Positions 17,229-25,880 of a stretch of DNA of 44,132 nt are shown here, piece after piece (the stretch's first letter is position 1; every line of letters begins with the position of its first letter). The DNA is from Firmicutes bacterium UBA4049. Its GTDB lineage: Bacteria > Bacillota > Desulfotomaculia > Desulfotomaculales > Nap2-2B. The stretch covers positions 1,799 to 45,930 of the forward strand of contig DFZT01000056.1 of the NCBI GenBank assembly GCA_002382755.1, in the 5' to 3' direction. The notes under the pieces are model-generated. The model saw only the letters and a program-made list of their open reading frames with translations, was not told the origin of the DNA and searched no databases. The position numbers and the translations under genes are program-made.

Positions 17229-20200
17229 CTATTCTTCATCCCGCCTGTAGCAATGCAGGCATCTCTTGGCTTCTTCGATTGCCATTTGGACAGGATAAGC
17301 GAGAACAACTTCATTGAAGTTGCTGATTCTTTCTGTTACCGCTATTTGCGGGCTCTCGATTCTCTCCATTTCCTTCTGGTACGCTTCTTCATTGTAGGTA
17401 ACGGTCATCTTAACCAGTTCATCATGGTAGGCGTCTTTAAAGGTTCCGTCTCCGCCGAGGAACTTGTCGATGGAAAGAGCCGCATTTTTGCCGTCTGCTA
17501 TAGCCTCTACGACTGTCGCCGGTCCTCTTACATTATCGCCGGCTGCAAAAATGCCTTCTTTGGATGTTGCCAGGTTCGTGTTAACATTAAAGGTACCGCT
17601 CTTGGTTACCTGAATCCCGTCGCCGTCCAGGCAGCTTAAATCCGGCGCCTGACCGATGGCGGCGATGACCATGTCCGCCGCCAGAGTAAACTCGGAGCCC
17701 GGTATGGCCTCCGGTCTGCGGCGCCCGCTGTTGTCGAACTTGCCCAAAGACATGCGTGCGCATTCAATTCCGGTTACCTTCCCGTTTTCACTGATTATTT
17801 TTACTGGAGCAACCAGGGTTTGAATCTTGATGCCTTCTTTTTCAGCGTCGATGATCTCTTCCTCGTTAGCCGGCATATCTTCTTTTTCCCTGCGGTAGAG
17901 GATGGTAACGTCCTTGGCGCCCAGTCTCAAGGCGGACCTGGCCGCGTCTATGGCTACATTCCCGCCGCCGATAACAGCTATATTTCCATCTGCTTGGACA
18001 GCTTTTTTCAAGTTGAGATCGCGCAGGAAGGTTACACCGTCAACAGCGCCCTGTGCATCTTCTCCCGGCACGCCCAGCTTTTGTCCCTTGTGCGCTCCGG
18101 TCGCCATCAGGATGGCTTTGAAACCCTGGGCAAAAAGCTGCTCCGTAGTTATATCCTTGCCTAAAGCTGTATTTAGTTTAATTTCCACGCCGAGGTCAGT
18201 AATGGCCTTGATTTCCGCATTCAGGATTTCCTTGGGCAGTCTGTACTCGGGAATTCCGACAGCCAGCATGCCGCCCGCTACGGGCAGGGTCTCAAATACG
18301 GTCGTCTTGTATCCCTTACGGGCCAGGAAATAGGCCGCAGTAAGGCCGGCCGGGCCTGCGCCGATTATGGCTACTTTGTCGTCCTTGGGTTCAGCAACCG
18401 GGGGACGGTAGGGGTCGCCGGAGTTCATATCCTGATCGGCTGCAAACCTCTTTAAAGCACAAATAGCTATCGCTTCGTCCAGCTGGTTCCTCCGGCACTT
18501 GTTCTCGCAGGGATGCACGCAGACACGCCCGCAGACAGCCGGGAAGGGGTTGGCCTCTTTAATCAGGGCGATTGCTTCCTTGAATTTCCCTTCACTGATC
18601 AGTGTAACGTAACCCCAGGCGTTCTGGTCCGCCGGACAGGCATTTTGACACGGCGCGTCAAACAGGGACGAGCAAACGCCTGCGCGGCAGTAACCGTCTC
18701 TAATATGTTCAAGATATTCGTGTTTAAAAAATCTCAAAGTCGAGAGCACCGGGTTCGGCGCCGTCTGTCCCAATCCGCACAGGGCCGAATCTTTAATGCG
18801 GGTGCAGAGCTCGATCAACCGGTCAATATCTTCCTCTTCGCCTTTTCCTTGAGTGATGCGCTGCAGGATTTCTAAAATTCTCTTTGTTCCAATCCGGCAG
18901 GGAGGACATTTGCCGCACGATTCATCCTGGATAAAATCCATGAAGAACCTGGCGAAGTCCACCATGCAGGTATCTTCATCAGTGATGATCAGTCCTCCTG
19001 AACCGACGATGGCTCCTATTTCAGCCACTGACTCATAATCTATGGGAATATTCAAATGCTGCACCGGGATGCAGCCCCCGGAAGGGCCGCCTATTTGGGC
19101 AGTCTTGAATTTTTTCTTGTTCTTGATTCCGCCGCCTATATCATAAACGATGTCACCGAGGCTGGTACCCATGGGCACTTCAACCAGTCCGGTGTTGTTT
19201 ACGTTTCCAGCCAGCGCGAATACTTTGGTTCCTTTGCTCTTTTCCGTGCCGAAACTGGCAAACCAATCAGCTCCGTTTAGGATAATGGCTGCTATATTGG
19301 CATAAGTCTCCACGTTATTAAGCAAAGTGGGCGAATTGAAAAGGCCTTTTACGGCAGGGAAAGGAGGCCTCGGTCTGGGTTCGCCCCTTTTGCCTTCAAT
19401 AGAAGTCATCAGGGCGGTTTCTTCTCCGCAAACGAAAGCTCCCGCCCCTATCCTGATGTCTATATCAAAGTCAAAGCCCTTATCAAAGATGTTTTTCCCC
19501 AGGAAATTATTTTCCCTGGCCTGCTTGATTGCCCACGTCAGCCGTTCGATGGCGAGGGGATACTCGGCCCTTACATAGACATAACCCTGCTTGGCCCCGA
19601 TTGTGTAGCCGGCAATTGTCATTGCTTCGATAACACTGTGCGGGTCGCCTTCCAGGACGCTGCGGTCCATGAATGCGCCCGGGTCGCCTTCGTCAGCGTT
19701 GCAGACCACGTATTTGGTATCCCCGACGGCCTGGTTGGTGAACTTCCACTTCATGCCAGTCGTAAAACCTGCTCCGCCACGGCCTCTTAAACCGGATTTA
19801 ATTACCGTGTCGATTACTTCCTCCTGTGTCATGGAGGTAAGCACTTTGTTCAGCGCTTTGTAACCGTCATGCGCAATGTAGTCCTCTATGTTCATGGGGT
19901 CGATAATTCCGCAGTTTCTCAGGACAATCTTCTGCTGGTTCTTGAAGAAAGCTATATCCTTCATTAAAGGAACAGACTCGGAAGTGGCCGGGTCCTGATA
20001 AAGCAAACGATCTACTATTTTCCCCTTGAGGAGGTGTTCCACAACGATATCTTCCGCGTCATCCGGGGTCAGCTTCTGGTAAAAAACGCCTTCCGGATAA
20101 ACCAGCGCAAGAGGACCAATAACACAGGAGCCGACACAACCTGTCTCAATTATCTTAACTTCATTTTGCAATCCGTGTTCGTTAACCTTGGCAACAATAG

Positions 20201-20276
20201 CGTCTCTTATTTCCCGGCAACCTGATGAAACACAGGCTGCGCCGGCGCAAACAAGAAGTTGAGCGCGCCACTCCAT
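17229..20276 (-). CDS. hydB: NuoF-like hydrogenase subunit HydB fused to a GltD/NfnB-like flavoprotein
   Basis: A 1015-residue three-part protein. Residues 1-100 form a thioredoxin-like 2Fe-2S domain (C15, C20, C47, C51 area). Residues 120-530 are NuoF-like, with GLRGRGGAGFTTG (NAD site), GAGAFVCGEETALM (FMN site) and ESCGKCPPC plus C500 (4Fe-4S). Residues 540-615 hold cysteines like the N-terminal 4Fe-4S region of glutamate synthase small subunit (CQNACP, CGRVCVHPCENKC). Residues 633-970 contain an FAD fold (VAIIGAGPAGL) and an NAD(P) fold (IAVIGGGNVAIDAAR). HydB of confurcating hydrogenases normally ends with ferredoxin-like clusters, so the extra flavoprotein may add NADPH use or a second flavin. 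The C-terminus ends in RCLHCYRRDEE. The ATG follows GGAGG upstream of it. The adjacent hydC and hydA genes support a complex. Confidence 0.9.
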   Translation of the reverse strand: MEWRAQLLVCAGAACVSSGCREIRDAIVAKVNEHGLQNEVKIIETGCVGSCVIGPLALVYPEGVFYQKLTPDDAEDIVVEHLLKGKIVDRLLYQDPATSESVPLMKDIAFFKNQQKIVLRNCGIIDPMNIEDYIAHDGYKALNKVLTSMTQEEVIDTVIKSGLRGRGGAGFTTGMKWKFTNQAVGDTKYVVCNADEGDPGAFMDRSVLEGDPHSVIEAMTIAGYTIGAKQGYVYVRAEYPLAIERLTWAIKQARENNFLGKNIFDKGFDFDIDIRIGAGAFVCGEETALMTSIEGKRGEPRPRPPFPAVKGLFNSPTLLNNVETYANIAAIILNGADWFASFGTEKSKGTKVFALAGNVNNTGLVEVPMGTSLGDIVYDIGGGIKNKKKFKTAQIGGPSGGCIPVQHLNIPIDYESVAEIGAIVGSGGLIITDEDTCMVDFARFFMDFIQDESCGKCPPCRIGTKRILEILQRITQGKGEEEDIDRLIELCTRIKDSALCGLGQTAPNPVLSTLRFFKHEYLEHIRDGYCRAGVCSSLFDAPCQNACPADQNAWGYVTLISEGKFKEAIALIKEANPFPAVCGRVCVHPCENKCRRNQLDEAIAICALKRFAADQDMNSGDPYRPPVAEPKDDKVAIIGAGPAGLTAAYFLARKGYKTTVFETLPVAGGMLAVGIPEYRLPKEILNAEIKAITDLGVEIKLNTALGKDITTEQLFAQGFKAILMATGAHKGQKLGVPGEDAQGAVDGVTFLRDLNLKKAVQADGNIAVIGGGNVAIDAARSALRLGAKDVTILYRREKEDMPANEEEIIDAEKEGIKIQTLVAPVKIISENGKVTGIECARMSLGKFDNSGRRRPEAIPGSEFTLAADMVIAAIGQAPDLSCLDGDGIQVTKSGTFNVNTNLATSKEGIFAAGDNVRGPATVVEAIADGKNAALSIDKFLGGDGTFKDAYHDELVKMTVTYNEEAYQKEMERIESPQIAVTERISNFNEVVLAYPVQMAIEEAKRCLHCYRRDEE

Positions 20277-20290
20277 TTTTATGCCTCCTC

Positions 20291-20788
20291 CTACTCGTAT
20301 TTTTCAAGAATTTCCGTTAATTTAGCGGGTTTGGTCCGTGCATAGACGTCGTCGTTAATCAGCATGGCAGGGGCTAAACCACAGGCTCCAATGCAGCGCA
20401 CCACGTCCAGGGAATATCTCCTGTCCTCGGTGGTGCCGCCTACTTTGATGCCCAGGTCCTTCTTTATTTTTTCGATTACTCCCTGTCCGCCGCGGACGTA
20501 GCAGGCTGTTCCCAGGCAGACTCTGATGCTGTGTCTTCCCTTCGGTACCGTAGTAAAGAAGGCATAAAAGGTTATTACACCGTAGACTTCATTAAGCGAA
20601 ACGTTAAGGCCCAGTGCAACTTTCTCCTGCACTTTCTTGGGCAGGTAGCCGAACAGGTTTTGCGCCTTGTGCAGCACCATAATCAAGTCTTCCGGTTTAC
20701 CGCGGTGCTCATCGATTATTTTATCTAGTTCAGGGTATAGTTCTTCCTCGCTTTTCTGAGCACAGAGACATTGATGTTCGCCGTCCAT
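20291..20788 (-). CDS. hydC: NuoE-like hydrogenase subunit HydC
   Basis: A 165-residue thioredoxin-like 2Fe-2S protein of the NuoE family. The ligands are C91 and C96 (CLGTACYVRG), C132 and C136 (CIGACGLAP). It passes electrons within the NADH-dependent module of HydABC hydrogenases. The ATG has GGGAGG about 7 nt upstream, and the gene ends 14 bp before the HydB fusion. The N-terminal CLC and QKSEEELYPELDKIIDEH start are within the usual length. Confidence 0.92.
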   Translation of the reverse strand: MDGEHQCLCAQKSEEELYPELDKIIDEHRGKPEDLIMVLHKAQNLFGYLPKKVQEKVALGLNVSLNEVYGVITFYAFFTTVPKGRHSIRVCLGTACYVRGGQGVIEKIKKDLGIKVGGTTEDRRYSLDVVRCIGACGLAPAMLINDDVYARTKPAKLTEILEKYE

Positions 20789-20848
20789 CTTTTTTCCTCC
20801 CTCTTTTCATACAACCTTTTCATACAACAATTATGTTAAATTTATTAT

Positions 20849-22600
20849 CTAATCCTCCACGACCTTGCCGTCGATCTGGCTTCTCTTAAAATAGTGAGTG
20901 TGAAGGAGATGGTGCGATTTTTCCGAATTGGGTTGTCCCAGATACTTTTCGTAGATTGCCTTAACCGAGGGGTTCTCATGCGACCGCCTCATTGGCAGGG
21001 ACTTGTCTTCCTGATACAGGGTCTGGCCTCTGCGGGCCCTCATAGCCATGTCGCTGCCCCAGGGTTGTCCGCCTCCGCCGACACACCCGCCGGGACAGGC
21101 CATAACCTCAATAAAATGATATTCGCAGTTGCCGTTGGCAAGCTGGGCTGAAACCTTATCCATCAGTTTTCTGGCATTGCCGAGTCCGTGCGCGACAGCT
21201 ACTTTCAGCTTGATGCCGTCAACATCGACTTCGGCCTCTTTTCTTCCTTTCAAGCCTCTTACGGGTGTGATATCAAGATTTTCAAGCTCGCGTCCGGTGA
21301 CCAAAAAATAAGCGGACCTTAAAGCCGCTTCCATAACTCCTCCTGTTGCGCCAAAGATAGTGGCGGCGCCGGTGTATTCGCCAAGGGGATCGTCTGCCGG
21401 CTCGTCGGGCATTGTTTTCAAATCGATGCCGGCTTCTTTAAGCATCCGGGCAAGTTCCCGGGTGGTCAGGACAAAATCGACATCCTGGAAACCGCTGTCT
21501 TTCATTTCGTCCCTCAGCGCCTCAAATTTTTTGGCGGTGCAGGGCATTATGGAAACAGAAACAATTTTTTCCGGCGCAATTCCCTTTTGTTCAGCATAAT
21601 AAGTTTTGGAAAGCGTGCCGAACATCTGCTGCGGTGACTTGGCGGTTGACACATGTTTTCTTAAATGAGGGTAAAAAGTCTCCATAAATTTTATCCAGCC
21701 AGGACTGCAGGACGTAATAACAGGAAGATCTTTGCCTGCTTTAATTCTTCCGACTACCTCGGTTCCTTCCTCTAGGATGGTCAAGTCCGCCGTGAAGTTT
21801 GTATCAAAAACAGCGTCAAATTTCAGCCTTCTTAAAGCGGCATGCATTTTCCCCGCTACGAGTGTTCCGAGTTCCATCCCGAATTCTTCACCAAGCATCG
21901 CTCTTATTGCAGGCGCTTCCTGAACAACTACATGCTTATCGGGATTGTTCAACGCTTCCCAAACAGCTTCCACGCTGCTGTTTTCGTAGAGAGCGCCGAC
22001 GGGGCAATAGACGGCGCACTGCCCGCAATTTACGCAGGGGCTGTTCCCCATGCCTTCGCCGCTGGCGGTCGTAATTACAGTTTCAGAACTTCTTTCAGCA
22101 AAAGTTAACGCGTTTACCGTCTGGATTTCCGAACATACCTGTACGCATCTTCCGCAAAGGATGCATTTGTTAGGATCTCTGACAATCGAAACGCTGGTGG
22201 TGTCAACTGGTTTCTTATCTGTATATTTTGGATATGTTAACTCCCTGATGCCCAAATTGGCTGCCAGTTCCTGGAGTTCGCATTTGCCGCTTTTAATGCA
22301 GGTAAGGCAGTCCATATCGTGGTCGGAAATGATCAGTTCGACTACTTCTTTTCTTGTGTTTCTTGCCCGCGCGCTGTTCGTTTGCACGTTCCAGCCTTTT
22401 TCCAAGGGCGTTGTGCATGCCCGTGTTAAAGTGGGAAGCCCCTCAACCTCAACGACACAGACTCCGCAAGCTCCTGTCGGAATAAGGTCCGGGTGGTGGC
22501 ATAAGGTTGGAATGTTAATGCCTAAAGTTTTTGCCACGTCAAGGATGGTTGTCCCTTCTTCAAACTCTATTTCTATATTATTTATCCTTGCTTTTTCCAT
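20849..22600 (-). CDS. [FeFe]-hydrogenase catalytic subunit HydA2 (second paralogue)
   Basis: A 583-residue paralogue of the downstream HydA1 with the same modules: 2Fe-2S (C34, C45, C48, C62), His-type 4Fe-4S (H94, C98, C101, C107), two 4Fe-4S motifs (CILCGRCVQVC; CVNCGQCAVYC), and the H-cluster motifs TSCSPGW, MPCTAKKFE and MACPGGCVGGGGQP. The C-terminal region GQTLYQEDKSL ... SEKSHHLLHTHYF also matches. Both paralogues have every H-cluster motif and look active. It lies between the mini NuoF gene and hydC, so it could share the HydBC module with HydA1 or work with the mini protein. The start ATG has AAAGGGGG upstream but at a long distance. Confidence 0.92.
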   Translation of the reverse strand: MEKARINNIEIEFEEGTTILDVAKTLGINIPTLCHHPDLIPTGACGVCVVEVEGLPTLTRACTTPLEKGWNVQTNSARARNTRKEVVELIISDHDMDCLTCIKSGKCELQELAANLGIRELTYPKYTDKKPVDTTSVSIVRDPNKCILCGRCVQVCSEIQTVNALTFAERSSETVITTASGEGMGNSPCVNCGQCAVYCPVGALYENSSVEAVWEALNNPDKHVVVQEAPAIRAMLGEEFGMELGTLVAGKMHAALRRLKFDAVFDTNFTADLTILEEGTEVVGRIKAGKDLPVITSCSPGWIKFMETFYPHLRKHVSTAKSPQQMFGTLSKTYYAEQKGIAPEKIVSVSIMPCTAKKFEALRDEMKDSGFQDVDFVLTTRELARMLKEAGIDLKTMPDEPADDPLGEYTGAATIFGATGGVMEAALRSAYFLVTGRELENLDITPVRGLKGRKEAEVDVDGIKLKVAVAHGLGNARKLMDKVSAQLANGNCEYHFIEVMACPGGCVGGGGQPWGSDMAMRARRGQTLYQEDKSLPMRRSHENPSVKAIYEKYLGQPNSEKSHHLLHTHYFKRSQIDGKVVED

Positions 22601-22641
22601 TTTCTGTTTCTTTAACCCCCTTTAGCGTAGTTATCTGCTAG

Positions 22642-22971
22642 TTACTTAACATGCTGCAGCAATTGGTCCTGGAAATTTCTTAATGCGCTTGAAATAGGAG
22701 AATAAGGGGCCTGACCCACCGGACAGAAAGAAGTATCGCGCATTACCTTGGAAATCTTTAAAAGCTGATCTAAATTATCCTTCTCCCCTTCAAAAGAAGC
22801 CAGACGATCGATAATTTTTACAAGCATCGATGTGCCGACCCGGCAGGGGGCACAGTGACCGCACGATTCGCGGCTGTAATAGTGCAGAACATTTTGCAGT
22901 ACGTCAACAACATCCGCGTCTTCATCCATAACCAGCGCAGCGTATTTTTTAAGCACCGTATCCTTGGACAA
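22642..22971 (-). CDS. Stand-alone NuoF C-terminal 4Fe-4S domain protein
   Basis: A 109-residue protein aligning only with the last part of NuoF (about residues 425-530 of the HydB fusion in this window). It keeps ESCGHCAPCRVG (C37, C40, C43) and a fourth Cys at 83 in SFCPVGQAP, so it should bind the N3-type 4Fe-4S cluster. The NADH and FMN domains are absent. The TTG start has GGAGGAGG 7 nt upstream, a strong site, and the gene is first in the hydrogenase operon, so it is unlikely to be debris. It may be an electron-transfer adaptor for HydA2; that is inference. Confidence 0.85.
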   Translation of the reverse strand: MSKDTVLKKYAALVMDEDADVVDVLQNVLHYYSRESCGHCAPCRVGTSMLVKIIDRLASFEGEKDNLDQLLKISKVMRDTSFCPVGQAPYSPISSALRNFQDQLLQHVK

Positions 22972-23034
22972 TTTTTACCTCCTCCATTCCCAATTGTTAA
23001 CGTTTTGTAGCTCTGTATACAAAAATCCCTTTCT

Positions 23035-23064
23035 AATTTACCCCAAATCGTGATTTCCCGTCAA
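23035..23064 (-). promoter_or_regulatory. Candidate promoter of the hydrogenase operon
   Basis: On the minus strand TTGACG (23064-23059), an 18-bp spacer and TAAATT (23040-23035), about 65 bp upstream of the first hydrogenase gene. The divergent region 22972-23337 has no credible gene; it holds this promoter, the direct repeats at 23083-23131 and a candidate hypF promoter. Confidence 0.5.
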
Positions 23065-23082
23065 GGTATTTCTTAATCTTTT

Positions 23083-23131
23083 GGACTACAGCATAAAAGG
23101 GAGTTATTAGAACTTTCGGACTACAGCATAA
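23083..23131. repeat. 14-bp direct repeat upstream of the hydrogenase promoter
   Basis: GGACTACAGCATAA occurs at 23083-23096 and again at 23118-23131, 35 bp apart start to start. On the minus strand it reads TTATGCTGTAGTCC. It lies roughly 55 to 105 bp upstream of the predicted start of the hydrogenase transcript, a usual place for activator sites. Confidence 0.7.
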
Positions 23132-23204
23132 GTAGTAAATTATTTGCCGCAAGGAAAGGGGAAAGGCTGTAACGCAATTGAACGGCATTGCCAAAAAAAA
23201 CAGG

Positions 23205-23234
23205 TTGTCTGTAAAGGCATATTTATCATAAAAT
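23205..23234 (+). promoter_or_regulatory. Candidate hypF promoter
   Basis: TTGTCT (23205-23210), an 18-bp spacer and TAAAAT (23229-23234), about 100 bp before the hypF start. Confidence 0.45.
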
Positions 23235-23337
23235 ATATATTCACGTAGAATTAAAGAATATGGGAAGAGAAGACAGTATAGCTTAAGAAGGAAATATAAT
23301 ATTTCCGGCGAATTTTCGAAAAAGGGGGCGAATTGAC

Positions 23338-25653
23338 TTGGCTGGAAAGACAGGTTCAGAAACAAAAAGAATAACCCGTTACCGCCTTCTTATCAAAGGG
23401 GTTGTCCAGGGGGTTGGTTTTCGCCCCTTTGTCTATAACCTCGCGCTTGCCCTGGGTATAAAAGGAAGCGTTCTGAATTCAGGTGAAGGGCTGGTTATAG
23501 AGGCTGAAGGTGAGGAGCAGGACATTCGCAACTTTTTAAAGGAATTAAAAGAAAATACTCCCCGCCTGGCCAAGATCAGCAATTATCAGGAAATCGAGCT
23601 GCCCCCATACGGGTACCGTTCCTTTGAAATACTTAAAAGCGCGCCCGGAAATGATAAGGAAGCCCTGATACCCCCGGACGTGGCTACCTGCCCGGAATGC
23701 GCAAAAGAAATATTTGACCCGCGGGACAGGCATTACCAATATCCTTTTACAAACTGCACCAACTGCGGTCCCCGCTTTACAGTGATCAACGAGGTCCCCT
23801 ACGACAGGCCAAAAACTTCAATGGCGGTATTTGAGATGTGCGACGAATGCGCCCGTGAATATTATGACCCTGTTGACCGCAGGTTTCATGCCCAGCCCAT
23901 AGCCTGCCCGAAATGCGGGCCCCGGGCGGAGGTCGTTGACCGTCGGGGAGCAAGAATTGACGGTCAGAAGGGATGGCTGGAGCGCTGCTGGGATATCCTG
24001 AAGGAGGGTAAAATACTGGCCCTGAAAGGGTTGGGCGGTTTTCACCTGATTTGCAACGCGAAAAACAGTGAGGCCGTAAAGGTTTTGCGCAGGCGAAAAG
24101 ACAGGGATGCAAAGCCGTTTGCGGTAATGGGCAGGGATTTGGAAACCGTTCAAAAATATTGTCTGACCAGTCAACAGGAGGCTGAACTGCTCTGTTCTCC
24201 TCAGGCGCCAATAGTTATTTTAAAGAAGAGAACATCCTGCATGCTTCCGGGGGAACTTGCCCCCGGCCTTAAAACACTAGGTTTTATGCTGCCCTATACT
24301 CCTTTGCATCATCTGCTGTTAAACGGGCCTTTTGACGTTCTGGTAATGACCAGCGGCAACTACAGCAGCCTTCCTCTGGTTAAGGAAAACAGCCGGGCGC
24401 TTTCGGAACTTCATGAAATTGCGGATTTCTTTCTGCTGCATGACCGGGAAATAGTCAACCGGTGTGATGATTCACTGGTCAGAATTATAGACGGGGAAGA
24501 ACAAATTTACCGCCGGTCGCGCGGGTATGTTCCGGGCTATTTGCCTGTCCGGCGGGAAAGTAAAGCCCCGGTTATCCTTGGCGTAGGCGGAGAGATGAAG
24601 AACAGTTTCTGCCTGCTTAAAAAAGAGCAGGCTTTTATGAGCCAGTATATCGGGGAAATCGACAGTGTGGAAGGCGAAGAAAACCTTTTTGCCAGCCTTA
24701 ACAACTTTCAAAAACTTATTGGAGTAAAACCTGAAATTGTCGCCTATGACAGTCATCCGGGCTACCACTCAGCGCAGGCAGCCCTTAAAATTTACGCTCC
24801 GGCTTATGAGCAAATCCAGCACCATCATGCTCACCTGGCCAGTTGCATGGCTGATAACGGGATGGACAACGAGGAAGTCATCGGCGTTATTCTGGACGGG
24901 ACCGGGTACGGCTCCGACGGCAACCTTTGGGGGTTCGAGGTCCTAACCGGGAATTATTCCGGCTTCAAACGCCAGTATCATCTTGCTTATGTACCGCTGC
25001 CCGGCGGGGAAATGGCTGTCCGGCAGCCCTGGCGGACAGCGGTGGCTTATCTGGTAACCTTTCTTCAAGAGAGAGGAAAAAAGTATGCCGCAATGCTTTT
25101 TAAGGATAAAAAAGTAGAAATAATTGAAAAAATGGTCGCCAGAGGTTTTAATTCGCCTTTATCTTCCGGCTGCGGGCGGCTTTTTGACGCAGTATCCGCT
25201 CTAACAGGAATTTGCCTGGAGAACACCTATGAGGGGCAGGCCGCAATTGAGCTTGGAGAGGTAGCCCTGGAACCCGAAGAAGGCATTTATTACCAGCCAT
25301 ACCCTTATGAGATAAGGGATGGAATCGTTTTCCCCGGTGGTATAATAGAAGAAATTCTAAAAGATAAATTTTCCGGTGTGCCTGTAGAAATTATTTCGAC
25401 CAGATTTCATCAGACCATGGTCTATATCATCGGTGAACTTACGGAAAGAACCGCAGCCTTAACGGGTCTGAAAAAAGTAGTCTTAAGCGGGGGGACCTGG
25501 CAGAATTCATATCTTTTACAGGCTGCCAAGAGACTTTTAAAAACACGCGGCTATAAGGTTCTGACTCACAGCCGGGCACCGGCCAATGATGGAGGAATAG
25601 CCCTGGGGCAGGTTATGATTGCTAACTGGAGGTGGCAGGAAAAGTGTGTTTAG
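23338..25653 (+). CDS. hypF: Carbamoyltransferase HypF (NiFe hydrogenase maturation)
   Basis: HypF makes the thiocarboxamide on HypE from carbamoyl phosphate, the source of cyanide ligands in NiFe hydrogenases. The 771 residues hold an acylphosphatase domain (GVVQGVGFRPFVYN), two zinc-finger motifs of CxxC-x18-CxxC type (CPEC...CTNC and CDEC...CPKC), a YrdC-like domain (ALKGLGGFHLICNA) and a Kae1-like domain with HHHAHLASCM. The start is TTG with AAAGGGGG upstream. It opens a four-gene operon and overlaps hypC. No NiFe hydrogenase is in the window, so its target lies elsewhere. Confidence 0.95.
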   Translation: MAGKTGSETKRITRYRLLIKGVVQGVGFRPFVYNLALALGIKGSVLNSGEGLVIEAEGEEQDIRNFLKELKENTPRLAKISNYQEIELPPYGYRSFEILKSAPGNDKEALIPPDVATCPECAKEIFDPRDRHYQYPFTNCTNCGPRFTVINEVPYDRPKTSMAVFEMCDECAREYYDPVDRRFHAQPIACPKCGPRAEVVDRRGARIDGQKGWLERCWDILKEGKILALKGLGGFHLICNAKNSEAVKVLRRRKDRDAKPFAVMGRDLETVQKYCLTSQQEAELLCSPQAPIVILKKRTSCMLPGELAPGLKTLGFMLPYTPLHHLLLNGPFDVLVMTSGNYSSLPLVKENSRALSELHEIADFFLLHDREIVNRCDDSLVRIIDGEEQIYRRSRGYVPGYLPVRRESKAPVILGVGGEMKNSFCLLKKEQAFMSQYIGEIDSVEGEENLFASLNNFQKLIGVKPEIVAYDSHPGYHSAQAALKIYAPAYEQIQHHHAHLASCMADNGMDNEEVIGVILDGTGYGSDGNLWGFEVLTGNYSGFKRQYHLAYVPLPGGEMAVRQPWRTAVAYLVTFLQERGKKYAAMLFKDKKVEIIEKMVARGFNSPLSSGCGRLFDAVSALTGICLENTYEGQAAIELGEVALEPEEGIYYQPYPYEIRDGIVFPGGIIEEILKDKFSGVPVEIISTRFHQTMVYIIGELTERTAALTGLKKVVLSGGTWQNSYLLQAAKRLLKTRGYKVLTHSRAPANDGGIALGQVMIANWRWQEKCV

Positions 25654-25880
25654 GTATTCCCGGTCAGGTCATAACGGTTGACAGGACGGAAAACTGGGCG
25701 GTAGTTGAAAGCTTTGGCGTTCAAAAAAAGGTCAGCATTCTTTTGATAGACGAGGAAGTAATTCCGGGTGAATACCTGATGGTGCACGCGGGATGCGCGA
25801 TAGGAAAAATTAACGACGCTGATTACGCGCAGGAAACCTTAGAGCTTTTAAAGGAGGCTTACCTTGATAAACAGGAATGA
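25644..25880 (+). CDS. hypC: Hydrogenase maturation chaperone HypC
   Basis: A 78-residue HypC/HupF protein that holds the Fe(CN)2CO unit with HypD. The family needs Cys2 right after Met. The frame opens at 25632 with MAGKVCLG, so the functional start must be the GTG at 25644, giving MCLGIPGQ. His48 in LMVHAGCAIG is conserved in HypC. It overlaps the end of hypF by 10 bp and hypD by 17 bp. Confidence 0.92.
   Translation: MCLGIPGQVITVDRTENWAVVESFGVQKKVSILLIDEEVIPGEYLMVHAGCAIGKINDADYAQETLELLKEAYLDKQE

Noticed and set aside
23033..23365. 110-residue minus-strand ORF in the hydrogenase/hyp intergenic region
   Set aside because: Low-complexity composition, no ribosome binding site, overlaps both promoters and the hypF start; no family resemblance.
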